DNA of 64,000 nucleotides from an uncultured Roseobacter sp. (GTDB taxonomy: Bacteria > Pseudomonadota > Alphaproteobacteria > Rhodobacterales > Rhodobacteraceae), in the NCBI RefSeq assembly GCF_947491795.1, contig NZ_CANLKW010000001.1, forward strand, positions 868,001-932,000, read 5' to 3'. Within the stretch, counting starts at the first letter, position 1, and each line of letters opens with the position of its first letter. This document shows, piece after piece, positions 47,356 to 56,479 of this stretch. A model generated the notes under the pieces. That model did not search any database. It was not told where the DNA came from and saw only the letters and a program-made list of their open reading frames with translations. The position numbers and the translations under genes are program-made.

Positions 47356-47772
47356 TCAGCCCGCAAAATCCTCAACCACCTCAAAGGTCTCCACCAGCAT
47401 ATCCACCTGCGGCGCAAACCAGCCGCTGCGCGTCAGATAGGCCTCATACCCGGCCCGCCAGTGCGCCACGTCCCGGAACTCGCCCATGGGCGTGACCCGC
47501 GCCGCATCCACCTGGTCAAAGGGGATCCGCTCAACGGCCACCGTGCGCAGCGCCAGCGCGGGCGCACCCGACCAGTCCAGCGCGATATCCGTGCGCCCGG
47601 CTGCGGGCAGCGTCTCTCCCCGCGCGGCAAAGGCCTCCCAGGCGTCGCAGGTCACGGTTTTCCGCCCTGCCCGGATCAGCGCCAGGATTTCTGCGTTCAG
47701 GGCCGCGCTGTCACCATGGGTGAAAACCACCCCGCCCGGGTACTTTTTCAGCGCGGCCTCAACCGTTATCAT
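47356..47772 (-). CDS. ASCH-domain protein
   Basis: This 138-residue cytoplasmic protein has a beta-barrel pattern of the ASCH superfamily: KTVTCDAWEAFAARGETLPA, the central strand ALDWSGAPALALRTVAVER, ARVTPMGEFRDVAHWRAGYE and the end VDMLVETFEVVEDF. ASCH domains resemble PUA RNA-binding modules; some hydrolyse N4-acetylcytidine. The ATG at 47772 is chosen over 47799 because the longer form would run into the 11-bp repeats. It lies between liuB and liuD. Its link to leucine catabolism is unclear. Confidence 0.78.
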   Translation of the reverse strand: MITVEAALKKYPGGVVFTHGDSAALNAEILALIRAGRKTVTCDAWEAFAARGETLPAAGRTDIALDWSGAPALALRTVAVERIPFDQVDAARVTPMGEFRDVAHWRAGYEAYLTRSGWFAPQVDMLVETFEVVEDFAG

Positions 47773-47798
47773 ATCCCTGCTCCACCGTGCGCCGCGCA

Positions 47799-47853
47799 CC
47801 GACGTAATACCGACGTTAAACCGACGTCATACCGACCGCTCACCGACGCCCTT
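47799..47853. repeat. five 11-bp tandem units between liuB and the ASCH gene
   Basis: CCGACG or CCGACC recurs at 47799, 47810, 47821, 47832 and 47843, a strict 11-base period. The first three units are nearly identical (CCGACGTAATA, CCGACGTTAAA, CCGACGTCATA); the last two share only the CCGAC head. The array fills most of the 85-base gap. Spacing of one helical turn suggests a protein binding array or a slippage-prone repeat. Confidence 0.75.
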
Positions 47854-47857
47854 TTCA

Positions 47858-49462
47858 TCACATCCGGAACACGCCATAGCGTGTCTCCTCAATGGGGGCA
47901 TTCAGCGCGGCCCCGAGCGACAGTGACAACACATCGCGTGCCTTGCGCGGGTCGATCACCCCGTCATCCCAGAGCCGGGCAGAGGCATAAAGCGGGTGGC
48001 TCTGTGCTTCGAACTGATCCACCGTCGGCTGCCGGAAAGCTGCCTCCTCTTCGGCACTCCAGGTGCCGCCCTTGCGCTCGATCGCCTCGCGCCGCACGGT
48101 CGCCAGAACGCCCGCCGCCTGGGGCCCGCCCATCACCGAAATGCGGCTGTTGGGCCATGTCCACATGAACCGCGGGCTGTAGGCACGGCCTGCCATGCCA
48201 TAGTTCCCTGCCCCGAAGGAGCCCCCCACCACCATGGTGATTTTCGGCACATTGGTCGAGGCCACGGCCGTCACCATTTTGGCCCCGTGTCGCGCAATAC
48301 CTTCGTTGGAATACTTGCGCCCGACCATAAACCCGGTGATATTCTGAAGGAAAACCAATGGGATACGACGCTGCGAGCACAGTTCCACAAAATGGGTGCC
48401 CTTTTGCGCAGATTCCGAAAAGAGTACGCCGTTGTTGGCGACAATCCCTACCGGGCAGCCCCTGATATGGGCAAAACCGGTGACAAGTGTTTCGCCGAAC
48501 CGCGCCTTGAATTCATCAAAGCGCGAGCCATCCACGACCCGGGCAATAACCTCGCGGATATCATAGGGTGTGCGCAGATCAGCAGGAACAACGCCCAGGA
48601 TTTCTTCGGGATCATAGGCCGGTGGCTCGGGCGTTTCCCAGGCCACTGTCTGCGGTTTTTTATGGTTGAGCGAGCGGACGGCCCGTCGCGCCAGCGCAAG
48701 CGCATGCATGTCGTCCTCTGCCAGATAGTCCGCGACCCCGCTCAGACGCGTGTGCACGTCGCCCCCACCCAGCTCTTCGGCACTGACGACCTCGCCCGTG
48801 GCTTCCTTGACCAGCGGCGGCCCCGCCAGAAATATAGTGCCCTGATTTTTAACGATAATAGACACATCTGACATGGCCGGAACATAGGCCCCGCCCGCCG
48901 TGCACGACCCCATGACAACGGCGATCTGGGCGATGCCCGCCGCACTCATCCGCGCCTGGTTGTAAAAGATGCGTCCGAAGTGGTCGCGGTCGGGAAAGAC
49001 CTCATCCTGGTTGGGCAGGTTAGCCCCCCCGCTGTCCACCAGATAGATGCAGGGCAGCCGGTTTTCCTGGGCAATTTCCTGGGCACGCAGGTGCTTTTTC
49101 ACGGTCATCGGATAGTAGGTGCCGCCCTTCACGGTGGCATCATTGCACACGACCATAACGTCGTGGCCTTCGACCCGTCCAATGCCCGCGATGACACCGG
49201 CACAGGGCGCATCGCCCCCGTAAAGCCCGTGGGCCGCTGTGACCCCGATCTCCAGAAAGGGGCTGCCCGGATCCAGCAGACCCGCCACCCGGCGGCGCGG
49301 CAGCAGCTTGCCCCGGCTGACGTGACGGTCCCGCGCCCGCTCGCCGCCGCCCTGTGCGGCCATCTGTGCGGCAGCACTGATTTCCTCCAGTGCAGCCAGA
49401 TGTGCGGCGCGGTTCTGCTGAAAACTTTCCGAGGACGGCAGTGCCGATGAGCTCAGTTTCAT
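47858..49462 (-). CDS. liuB: methylcrotonyl-CoA carboxylase, beta (carboxyltransferase) subunit
   Basis: This 534-residue carboxyltransferase has two crotonase-like halves with acyl-CoA and biotin sites: [37 protein letters not shown] and, in the second half, [20 protein letters not shown] and [16 protein letters not shown]. These are typical of methylcrotonyl-CoA carboxylase beta. It starts with a good GGGAGAG site and its ATG overlaps the stop of a 30-codon ORF. It works with the alpha subunit encoded downstream. Confidence 0.95.
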   Translation of the reverse strand: MKLSSSALPSSESFQQNRAAHLAALEEISAAAQMAAQGGGERARDRHVSRGKLLPRRRVAGLLDPGSPFLEIGVTAAHGLYGGDAPCAGVIAGIGRVEGHDVMVVCNDATVKGGTYYPMTVKKHLRAQEIAQENRLPCIYLVDSGGANLPNQDEVFPDRDHFGRIFYNQARMSAAGIAQIAVVMGSCTAGGAYVPAMSDVSIIVKNQGTIFLAGPPLVKEATGEVVSAEELGGGDVHTRLSGVADYLAEDDMHALALARRAVRSLNHKKPQTVAWETPEPPAYDPEEILGVVPADLRTPYDIREVIARVVDGSRFDEFKARFGETLVTGFAHIRGCPVGIVANNGVLFSESAQKGTHFVELCSQRRIPLVFLQNITGFMVGRKYSNEGIARHGAKMVTAVASTNVPKITMVVGGSFGAGNYGMAGRAYSPRFMWTWPNSRISVMGGPQAAGVLATVRREAIERKGGTWSAEEEAAFRQPTVDQFEAQSHPLYASARLWDDGVIDPRKARDVLSLSLGAALNAPIEETRYGVFRM

Positions 49463-49551
49463 GCGTCTCTCTCCCGTCCGTGCAGCACTTGCGGCACTTC
49501 TGACCCGTGGATGGTTTTCATTGATTTTACAGTATCCTGCAGAGCATTCAT
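49459..49551 (-). CDS. putative 30-residue peptide coupled to liuB
   Basis: This is a 30-codon ORF (starts [16 protein letters not shown], ends LHGRERDA). Its ATG overlaps the stop of the upstream membrane-protein gene as ATGA and its TGA overlaps the liuB ATG in the same way; GGGAG lies 8 bases before it. Three consecutive ATGA junctions make accidental placement unlikely. The peptide is hydrophilic with no membrane segment. It could be a translational coupling peptide or a leader. No homologue is known to me. Confidence 0.45.
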   Translation of the reverse strand: MNALQDTVKSMKTIHGSEVPQVLHGRERDA

Positions 49552-49868
49552 GTTCTGGGCTCCCTTACACCGACGGCGTCCGGCACATCCGGGATCAGCC
49601 GCCCGAACCTGTCCGCCGCCCACCGGTAGGTCTGTCCCTGCGGGGACGCGCAGATCACCGTGATCCAGACCCCGCCCCTTATGCCGGGCCGCGCGCTGCA
49701 ATCCGTCGCGCGGGCTTCAGGCCCGGCAAGGCGCAGATATTCGGCAGCAAAGGTCCCGATCACATCCGTCTCCGTTATCGTTGCTGCAATCCAGCCCATC
49801 CGAAACCCCCAGCCCGCCAGCGCCAGTACGAGGCAGGTCAGCGGCGCGAACCAGATCCACCGCGGCAC
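49548..49868 (-). CDS. small single-span membrane protein of unknown function
   Basis: This 106-residue protein has an N-terminal hydrophobic segment ([18 protein letters not shown]) followed by a soluble domain with two cysteines ([17 protein letters not shown]) likely exposed to the periplasm. Start is GTG with a GGGG-type RBS. The family is not recognised. It sits 21 bases after the isovaleryl-CoA dehydrogenase gene and couples to the 30-codon ORF before liuB. Confidence 0.6.
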   Translation of the reverse strand: MPRWIWFAPLTCLVLALAGWGFRMGWIAATITETDVIGTFAAEYLRLAGPEARATDCSARPGIRGGVWITVICASPQGQTYRWAADRFGRLIPDVPDAVGVREPRT

Positions 49869-49889
49869 GGGCCTAGGCCCCGCCCGCTG

Positions 49890-51053
49890 TCATGCCATTG
49901 CCGCCATCAGCTCGCGCCCGACCAGCATGCGCCGGATCTCCGATGTCCCCGCCCCGATTTCCATCAGCTTGGCGTCGCGGAACAGTCTGCTCGTGGTGCT
50001 GTCATTCAGAAAGCCGGCTCCCCCCATCGCCTGAACGGCCTGGTGGGCCTGTTTCATCGCTTCTTCTGATGCGTAGAGACAGCAGGCGGCGGCATCCTGG
50101 CGGGTCACATCGCCCCGGTCGCAGGCCTTGGCCACTTCATAGACATAGGCGCGCGCGGAGTTCATCGCCGTATACATGTCCGCAATCTTGCCCTGCATCA
50201 GCTGAAACGATCCGATGGGCTGGCCGAACTGTTTGCGCTCCGCCAGATAGGGCATGATCGCATCCAGACAGGCCGCCATGATCCCCGTCCCGATGCCCGC
50301 CAGTACCACGCGCTCGTAATCGAGGCCCGACATCAGCACCCGGACGCCCTTGCCCTCTTCGCCCAGGACATTCTCAAAGGGGACTTCCACATCCTCAAAG
50401 ATCAGCTCTGCCGTGTTCGAGCCGCGCATCCCCAGCTTGTCAAAATGCGGCGAGGTCGAAAACCCGGCCATGTCCTTTTCAATCAGAAACGCCGTAATGC
50501 CTTTTGACCCGGCATCCGGGTCCGTCTTGGCATAGACGACAAGCGTCGTGGCATCGGGACCGTTTGTGATCCAGTATTTCGTGCCGTTCAGCCGGTAGTG
50601 ATCATTGCGCTTTTCCGCCCGCAGTTTCATCGACACAACATCAGAGCCGGCGCCTGCCTCTGACATGGCCAGTGCGCCCACATGCGCGCCCGATATCAGC
50701 CCCGGCAGGTATTTTTCCTTTTGTTCATCGGTGCCGTTCAGCTTGATCTGGTTGACGCAGAGATTGGAATGCGCGCCATAGGACAGCGAGACCGAAGCAC
50801 TGGCCCGCGCGATCTCCTCAATCGCAACCGTATGCGCCAGATACGACATACCGGCACCGCCATAGGCCTCATCCACGGTGATCCCCAGCAGCCCGAGCGC
50901 GCCCATCTCTTCCCACAATTCAGCAGGAAAACTGTTTGAACTATCGATCCCGGCGGCCATTGGCGCCACTCTGTCCTGGGCCCAGCGGTGCACCATATCG
51001 CGCAGCGCGTTTACGTCTTCTCCCAGATCAAACTGCATTGTTGCGTTGAACAT
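49890..51053 (-). CDS. liuA: isovaleryl-CoA dehydrogenase
   Basis: This 387-residue flavoprotein acyl-CoA dehydrogenase performs the first dehydrogenation of leucine's acyl chain. It has [20 protein letters not shown] and [10 protein letters not shown] (FAD and substrate loops), and [17 protein letters not shown], where the Glu in DYERVVLAG is the catalytic base position specific to isovaleryl-CoA dehydrogenases. The C-terminal [35 protein letters not shown] is canonical (two pieces). It is the first gene of the operon, behind a palindromic operator and a good promoter. Confidence 0.95.
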   Translation of the reverse strand: MFNATMQFDLGEDVNALRDMVHRWAQDRVAPMAAGIDSSNSFPAELWEEMGALGLLGITVDEAYGGAGMSYLAHTVAIEEIARASASVSLSYGAHSNLCVNQIKLNGTDEQKEKYLPGLISGAHVGALAMSEAGAGSDVVSMKLRAEKRNDHYRLNGTKYWITNGPDATTLVVYAKTDPDAGSKGITAFLIEKDMAGFSTSPHFDKLGMRGSNTAELIFEDVEVPFENVLGEEGKGVRVLMSGLDYERVVLAGIGTGIMAACLDAIMPYLAERKQFGQPIGSFQLMQGKIADMYTAMNSARAYVYEVAKACDRGDVTRQDAAACCLYASEEAMKQAHQAVQAMGGAGFLNDSTTSRLFRDAKLMEIGAGTSEIRRMLVGRELMAAMA

Positions 51054-51096
51054 GCGTTACGGGCTCCCTCTGTCCGGCGGTCGGCGCGGCATTTAT

Positions 51097-51110
51097 TGAA
51101 CACTTGTTCA
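51097..51110. promoter_or_regulatory. palindromic operator before the leucine degradation operon
   Basis: TGAACA (51097-51102) and TGTTCA (51105-51110) form a perfect inverted repeat with CT between. It lies just downstream of the -10 hexamer, overlapping the transcription start, the position of a repressor site. The shape fits TetR-family operators. The regulator gene is not in this window. Confidence 0.62.
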
Positions 51111-51112
51111 TA

Positions 51113-51141
51113 TTACTAGTCCGACCATCTGAGCCGGTCAA
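51113..51141 (-). promoter_or_regulatory. promoter of the leucine degradation operon
   Basis: On the minus strand TTGACC (51141-51136) and TAGTAA (51118-51113) lie 17 bases apart. The predicted start near 51106 falls inside the palindrome, 53 bases before the liuA ATG. Confidence 0.5.
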
Positions 51142-51242
51142 GCCGCAGCGCAGCAGAGCCCGCCCTTTGAGCGGTGCCGCCCGGACCACAGGGTCCGGGT
51201 TTTGAATGAGTTTGCGCGGGCCCGCGCCCGCGCGCCTTCGGA

Positions 51243-52439
51243 TCAGGCGGCGTCCTGCCAGACCGCGCCAACTTCCGAGCGGATGATCCGCGCGATCAGA
51301 TCACAGTCCTCCAGCGAGAAGGTCAGCGGCACTCGCATGTCCACCACACCGGCCAGAATCCGGTCACTGTCGGGCATCGGTGCGCTCGGCGCATAGCGCC
51401 AGCTGTCGTATCGGCTGGTAAAGGCGACAGGCTCCGGCGCACCGAACCATTTCAGCTCAACCCCCCGGGCACCACAGCGCGCGATCACTTCCCGCACCGC
51501 CTCTGCCTGCCAGTCCAGCAGCAGAAACTGGATGGAGGAACCAACGATGGTCTCTTCTTCGGGACGGTCGATCACCTTCAGGCCCGGCGTGCCGCGCAGC
51601 CCCTCCTCCAGGCGATAGTACCGCTCATTCCAGCGCGCGCACTGGGTGGCCAGATCGGCCACCTGCGGGCGCAGAATGGCCGCGCGCAGGTTGTCCATCC
51701 GGCCCGAGATATTGGGCGTTTCATAGCGTATCGTCTCAAAGGCTTCTTTGGGCGGGGCTGCCAGGTGGCGCTCATATAGCATGTAGGAGCCCGACATCAT
51801 CACCGCCCGCGCTGCGATCTCTGCATCCCCCGTCACCAGAAAACCGCCCTCGCCCGAGTTCACATGTTTATAGGTCTGGCACGAATAGCACCCGACAGCG
51901 CCCGAACGCCCCGACGGCACGCCCTTCCATGCAGCCCCCATGGTATGCGCGCAGTCCTCGATCACGGTGATCCCCGCGGTGTCACACAGGCGCATCAGGC
52001 GCTCCATGTCACAGATATGACCCCGCATGTGGCTCAGCAGCAGTACCCGTGCCCGGTCTGTCTTGCTTTCCAGATCATCCAGATCAATCGTCAGCGCATC
52101 GGTGACGCCGACAAACACAGGCACCGCCCCGACTGCCGCAATTGCCCCGGGCACAGGCGCCAGGGTAAAGGCATTCGACAGCACATGATCGCCCGGTTTC
52201 ACGCCCACAGCCCGCAGCGCTGTTGCCATCGCATATCCGCCGGAGGCCACGGCCAGACAATAAGGCGCGCCGACACTCGCCGCGAATTCCTGTTCCAGCA
52301 GCGCTGTCTCGCTCAGCTCACCGGCCACCGTGTTATAGCGGTGCAGCCGCCCGTGCCGCATGACGGCCAGGGCCGCCTCGATGCCCGCTTCCGGGATCGC
52401 TTCCTGCTGGGTAAAGCTGCCTTTGAAAACTTCGCTCAT
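51243..52439 (-). CDS. DegT/DnrJ/EryC1/StrS family PLP-dependent aminotransferase
   Basis: This 398-residue fold-type I PLP enzyme has ASGGYAMATALRAVGVKPGD for the phosphate-binding region, the cofactor-ring Asp162 in VIEDCAHTMGAAWKG and the Schiff-base Lys191 in CYSCQTYKHVNSGEGG. DegT enzymes transaminate keto-sugars, or in some cases other keto-substrates, in cell-surface or natural-product pathways. No sugar-nucleotide genes adjoin it except glmU-glmS 0.9 kb away in the other orientation. The ATG at 52439 has GGCGG/GAGG-like upstream bases; longer reading lacks family similarity. Confidence 0.88.
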   Translation of the reverse strand: MSEVFKGSFTQQEAIPEAGIEAALAVMRHGRLHRYNTVAGELSETALLEQEFAASVGAPYCLAVASGGYAMATALRAVGVKPGDHVLSNAFTLAPVPGAIAAVGAVPVFVGVTDALTIDLDDLESKTDRARVLLLSHMRGHICDMERLMRLCDTAGITVIEDCAHTMGAAWKGVPSGRSGAVGCYSCQTYKHVNSGEGGFLVTGDAEIAARAVMMSGSYMLYERHLAAPPKEAFETIRYETPNISGRMDNLRAAILRPQVADLATQCARWNERYYRLEEGLRGTPGLKVIDRPEEETIVGSSIQFLLLDWQAEAVREVIARCGARGVELKWFGAPEPVAFTSRYDSWRYAPSAPMPDSDRILAGVVDMRVPLTFSLEDCDLIARIIRSEVGAVWQDAA

Positions 52440-52488
52440 TTCCGCCTCCGCAAACTGATGGAATTGTGACGCTGCAACCGCCGGCCGG

Positions 52489-53154
52489 TCAAGGCAGCAA
52501 TTGTGCTGCCAGGGCCGGAAGATCGGCATAGTGATCCAGCAGTGCCTCGGGTTCCAGTGCGGCCATATCCCCGCCCGCCGGGCCGAAAGTAACCAGCACG
52601 CTGGGCACACCGGCCGCCCGCGCGGTGTTGCGGTCCGTGTCAGAATCGCCGATCAGGATGCAGCGGGACGGATCGCCGCCCGCGCGCCTCGCTGCCTCAA
52701 ACAGCGGCTCGGGGTCAGGTTTGCGCACAGTCAGCGTGTCCGCGCCGACCAGCGCGCCAAAGGCGTCCCGCACACCAAGGCGCTGCATCAGGGTTTCTGC
52801 CAGACCTTCGGGCTTGTTCGTGCAGATCCCGACGCCGAACCCGTCTGATTTCAGCCTCTCCACCGCATCCATCGCGCCGGGATACATCTGCGTGTGCACA
52901 TCAATCGCCGCACCATAAGCCTCCAGCAGGACCGGATAATACCGGTCTATAGTTGCCTCATCCTCTGCCCGCTCCAGCCTGGACATGCCCAGTCGCAGCA
53001 TGGCACGCCCCCCGCGCAGGGCGGTGCCTGCGTCGTGTACCGGGTCCAGCAGATCGCCCGCCCCCATATCGCGGAAACACAGATTTGCGGCTGCAATCAG
53101 GTCACCACTGGTATCGGCTAGTGTGCCGTCCAGATCGAAAATAACTGTTCTCAT
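52489..53154 (-). CDS. HAD-superfamily phosphatase, Gph/phosphoglycolate phosphatase-like
   Basis: This 221-residue haloacid dehalogenase-type phosphatase has motif I FDLDGTLADT (Asp7 nucleophile and Asp9), motif II CTNKPEG, motif III Lys in VRKPDPEPL and motif IV LIGDSDTDRNTA. The cap region matches Gph-type enzymes that dephosphorylate 2-phosphoglycolate; other phosphomonoesters cannot be excluded. The ATG at 53154 gives the usual N-terminus. It is divergent from glmU across 137 bases and precedes the DegT gene by 49 bases. Confidence 0.88.
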   Translation of the reverse strand: MRTVIFDLDGTLADTSGDLIAAANLCFRDMGAGDLLDPVHDAGTALRGGRAMLRLGMSRLERAEDEATIDRYYPVLLEAYGAAIDVHTQMYPGAMDAVERLKSDGFGVGICTNKPEGLAETLMQRLGVRDAFGALVGADTLTVRKPDPEPLFEAARRAGGDPSRCILIGDSDTDRNTARAAGVPSVLVTFGPAGGDMAALEPEALLDHYADLPALAAQLLP

Positions 53155-53291
53155 CTCTGCTCCCCGACGTGCTCCACTGGCAGAAAGGCGCACACTATGT
53201 TGCAACACGCAACCATCTTTGATCCCGGCACGCTTGCGCCGCTGGCCCCAGCGGATAAACAGGCGGCCAACGGAACACAAAGAGAAACCAC

Positions 53292-54647
53292 ATGAAAACC
53301 GCTCTGATCATCCTCGCCGCAGGCAAGGGCAGCAGGATGAACTCCGATCTTCCCAAGGTATTGCACCCGCTGGGCGGCGCACCTCTGCTGGCGCATGCCA
53401 TGCAGGCAGGTGCTGCCGTAAACCCTGAACGCACGGTTGTTGTTGCCGGACACGGTGCCGCGCTGGTCCGGCGCGCCGCCCTCGGGCTGGACGACACGGT
53501 CCGCGTGGCCGAGCAAACAGAACAGCTGGGCACCGCGCATGCCGCGGCTCAGGCCCGGGAGGCGCTGAACGGCTTTGACGGCACGGCGATTGTGCTCTTT
53601 GGCGATACTCCCTTTGTCCGGCCCGAAACGCTCGGCGCGATGACAGAGGCCCGCCGCACAGGGCATGATGTGGTTATTCTGGGGTTCGAGGCTGCGGATC
53701 CGGGCCGGTATGGCCGTCTGGTCATGGCCGGCGACAGTCTGGAGCGGATTGTAGAATTCAAGGACGCCTCTGACGCGGAGCGACAGATCAGCCTGTGCAA
53801 CAGCGGTGTGCTGGCCTGCGATGCGGCACTGCTCTTTGATCTGATCAGCGCGATCAGCAACGACAATGCGGCGGGCGAGTACTATCTGACGGATGTGGTG
53901 GGGCTGGCGCGTGCGCGCGGGCTGTCGGCGACAGCCGTAACCTGCGACGAATCCGAAACCCTGGGCATCAATACCCGCGCCGAACTGGCGGGCGCCGAGG
54001 CCGCGTTTCAGGCCCGCGCCCGCGCCGCAGCCTTTGAAAACGGTGTGACAATGCCTGCCCCCGATACCGTGCATTTTGCGCTGGACACGGTTGTGGGCCG
54101 CGACACCGTAATCGAGCCGAATGTGGTTTTTGGCCCCGGCGTCACAATCGAGAGCGGTGCCACAATCCGCGCCTTTTCGCATCTGGAGGGGTGCCATGTG
54201 GCGCGCGGCGGCATCGTCGGCCCCTATGCCCGCCTGCGCCCCGGCGCGGAGCTGTCCGAAGACGTTCGGATCGGCAACTTTGTCGAGGTGAAAAACGCCC
54301 GGATCGGCGAAGGCACCAAGGTCAATCACCTCAGCTATATCGGTGACGCAACGCTGGGCCGCGGCACAAACGTCGGCGCGGGCACGATCACCTGCAACTA
54401 TGACGGCGTGATGAAGCATCACACCCATATCGGGGATGGGGTGTTCATCGGCTCAAACACCATGCTTGTGGCGCCTGTGCATATCGGGGATCAGGCCATG
54501 ACCGGCAGCGGGTCGGTGATCACCTCGGATGTGGAACCCGAAGCCCTGGCCCTGGCGCGGGCACCACAGGTTGAGAAACCGGGCATGGCGACGAAACTTT
54601 TCAACATGTTAAGGGCCAAAAAGGCCCAGCAACAAAGAGGCAGCTGA
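53292..54647 (+). CDS. glmU: bifunctional UDP-N-acetylglucosamine pyrophosphorylase / glucosamine-1-phosphate N-acetyltransferase
   Basis: This 451-residue protein has an N-terminal nucleotidyltransferase with LAAGKGSRMNSDLPKVLHPL and a C-terminal left-handed beta-helix acetyltransferase with hexapeptide repeats and motifs NYDGVMKHHTHIGDGVFIGS and LVAPVHIGDQAMTGSGS. It makes UDP-GlcNAc for peptidoglycan and lipid A. AAAGAGAAACC precedes the ATG. glmS follows after 2 bases, so substrate supply and use are co-expressed. Confidence 0.97.
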   Translation: MKTALIILAAGKGSRMNSDLPKVLHPLGGAPLLAHAMQAGAAVNPERTVVVAGHGAALVRRAALGLDDTVRVAEQTEQLGTAHAAAQAREALNGFDGTAIVLFGDTPFVRPETLGAMTEARRTGHDVVILGFEAADPGRYGRLVMAGDSLERIVEFKDASDAERQISLCNSGVLACDAALLFDLISAISNDNAAGEYYLTDVVGLARARGLSATAVTCDESETLGINTRAELAGAEAAFQARARAAAFENGVTMPAPDTVHFALDTVVGRDTVIEPNVVFGPGVTIESGATIRAFSHLEGCHVARGGIVGPYARLRPGAELSEDVRIGNFVEVKNARIGEGTKVNHLSYIGDATLGRGTNVGAGTITCNYDGVMKHHTHIGDGVFIGSNTMLVAPVHIGDQAMTGSGSVITSDVEPEALALARAPQVEKPGMATKLFNMLRAKKAQQQRGS

Positions 54648-54649
54648 TC

Positions 54650-56470
54650 ATGTGTGGTATTGTTGGTGTTCTGGGCGGGCACGAGGTTGCCCCCATTCTG
54701 GTCGAGGCGCTGAAACGGCTGGAATACCGCGGCTATGACAGCGCAGGCATCGCAACGGTCAATGACGGTGTCCTCGACCGGCGTCGCGCCGTGGGCAAGC
54801 TGGTCAACCTGTCCGATCTGCTGGTGCATGAACCGCTCGCCGGAAAATCCGGAATCGGCCACACCCGCTGGGCCACCCATGGCGAGCCCTCGGTGACCAA
54901 TGCGCACCCGCACCAGTCCGGCCCGGTCGCGGTGGTTCACAACGGTATCATTGAAAACTTCCGCGATCTGCGTGCCGAACTTGCAGAAAACGGCATGCAG
55001 TGCGTGACAGAAACGGACACAGAGACCGTCAGCCTGCTGGCGCAGTATTATCTGGAACAGGGGGCGGCCCCCGTCGAAGCCGCCAACCAGGCGCTCGACC
55101 GTCTCGAAGGGGCCTTTGCTCTTGCGTTTTTGTTTTCCGGCCATGACGACCTGATGATCGGCGCGCGCAAAGGCTCGCCTCTTGCCATCGGTCACGGCGA
55201 TGGAGAGATGTATCTGGGATCCGACGCGATTGCGCTGGCGCCGATGACGGATCGGATCACCTATCTGGAAGAAGGCGACCGGGCTGTTCTGACGCGCACA
55301 TCGCTGAGCATCACCGACAGCAGCGGCGCTGTTGTGAGCCGACCTGTGAAAACCATACAGGCAGATGCCACGCGGATCGACAAAGCCGGGCACAAGCACT
55401 TTATGGCCAAGGAAATCGCCGAACAGCCTTCGGTCATCGCAGGCGCGCTCGGCCATTACATCGCTGACGATGGCAGCATTCAGCTGCCCGAAGGCGGTAT
55501 GGATTTTGCCAGCACCGACCGTCTGACGCTGGTGGCCTGTGGTACCGCTTATCTGGCCTGTCTGTCCGCGAAACACTGGTTTGAGCAGCTCGCCCGTCTG
55601 CCGGTGGATGTGGATGTGGCTTCCGAATTCCGCTACCGTGAGCCGCCGATCCCCGCGCGCACCGCAGCCCTTTTTGTCAGCCAGTCCGGCGAGACGGCCG
55701 ACACGCTGGCAGCCCTGCGTTTCTGTCAGGGCAAGGTCACCAGAATCATGTCGGTGGTGAATGTGCCCGAAAGCTCCATCGCGCGTGAAAGTGACATCGT
55801 TTTTCCCATCTATGCGGGTGTCGAGGTGGGCGTGGCATCGACCAAAGCCTTTACCTGCCAGCTTACCGTGCTGTTGCTGATGGCGCTCAAAGCCGCGCAG
55901 GACCGCGGCACCATTGATGACGCCACCCTGCGCGAGCACATCGCAGCACTGCGCGGCATTCCCGGCGTGATCAGCCAGGCGCTGGAAATCAGCTCGGAGA
56001 CACAGCGCACCGGACAAAAGATCGCCGAAGCCCGCGATGTGCTGTTTCTGGGGCGCGGTCAGATGTTTCCGCTCGCGATGGAAGGCGCGCTCAAGCTCAA
56101 GGAAATCAGCTACATCCACGCCGAGGGCTATGCCTCGGGCGAGTTGAAACACGGACCCATTGCACTTGTTGACCAGTTCGTACCGGTCATTGTCATGGCC
56201 CCCCGTGACAGCCTGTTCGACAAGACCGTCAGCAACATGCAGGAAGTGATGGCGCGCAAAGGCCGTGTGGTTCTGGTGTCCGACCGCAAGGGCATCGAAG
56301 AGGCAGGCGAAGGGACCTTTGCCACAATCGAGCTGCCAACTGTATCCGAGATCGTCACACCGCTGCTCTATGCCATTCCCGCGCAGCTGCTGGCCTATCA
56401 CACGGCCGTGGCCAAGGGCACGGATGTGGACCAGCCCCGCAACCTGGCAAAATCAGTCACCGTGGAATGA
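54650..56470 (+). CDS. glmS: glutamine--fructose-6-phosphate aminotransferase (isomerizing)
   Basis: This 606-residue enzyme makes glucosamine-6-phosphate. The N-terminal Ntn amidotransferase begins MCGIVGVLGG with the catalytic Cys exposed after Met removal, and contains EYRGYDSAGIA and HTRWATHGEPS. Two SIS sugar-isomerase domains follow (VACGTAYLACLSAK, SQSGETADTLAAL, LGRGQMFPLAMEGALKLKEI) and the tail PRNLAKSVTVE is canonical. GAGG lies 11 bases before the ATG. No ribozyme-like leader is possible because the gene follows glmU directly. Confidence 0.98.
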   Translation: MCGIVGVLGGHEVAPILVEALKRLEYRGYDSAGIATVNDGVLDRRRAVGKLVNLSDLLVHEPLAGKSGIGHTRWATHGEPSVTNAHPHQSGPVAVVHNGIIENFRDLRAELAENGMQCVTETDTETVSLLAQYYLEQGAAPVEAANQALDRLEGAFALAFLFSGHDDLMIGARKGSPLAIGHGDGEMYLGSDAIALAPMTDRITYLEEGDRAVLTRTSLSITDSSGAVVSRPVKTIQADATRIDKAGHKHFMAKEIAEQPSVIAGALGHYIADDGSIQLPEGGMDFASTDRLTLVACGTAYLACLSAKHWFEQLARLPVDVDVASEFRYREPPIPARTAALFVSQSGETADTLAALRFCQGKVTRIMSVVNVPESSIARESDIVFPIYAGVEVGVASTKAFTCQLTVLLLMALKAAQDRGTIDDATLREHIAALRGIPGVISQALEISSETQRTGQKIAEARDVLFLGRGQMFPLAMEGALKLKEISYIHAEGYASGELKHGPIALVDQFVPVIVMAPRDSLFDKTVSNMQEVMARKGRVVLVSDRKGIEEAGEGTFATIELPTVSEIVTPLLYAIPAQLLAYHTAVAKGTDVDQPRNLAKSVTVE

Positions 56471-56479
56471 CCGCGGCGC

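Noticed and set aside
45497..47440. 647-codon open frame on the plus strand
   Set aside because: Antisense to liuD, which is confidently identified; composition is that of a shadow frame.
53155..53291. Promoter for glmU (TTGCGC and TAAACA, 16 bases apart)
   Set aside because: Both hexamers are poor and the region holds several equally weak alternatives.
54648..54649. glmS ribozyme-type leader control
   Set aside because: Only two bases separate glmU and glmS, and the ribozyme is known from Gram-positive bacteria; nothing like it fits here.
54491..56401. 636-codon open frame on the minus strand
   Set aside because: Antisense to glmU/glmS, with no recognisable motif.
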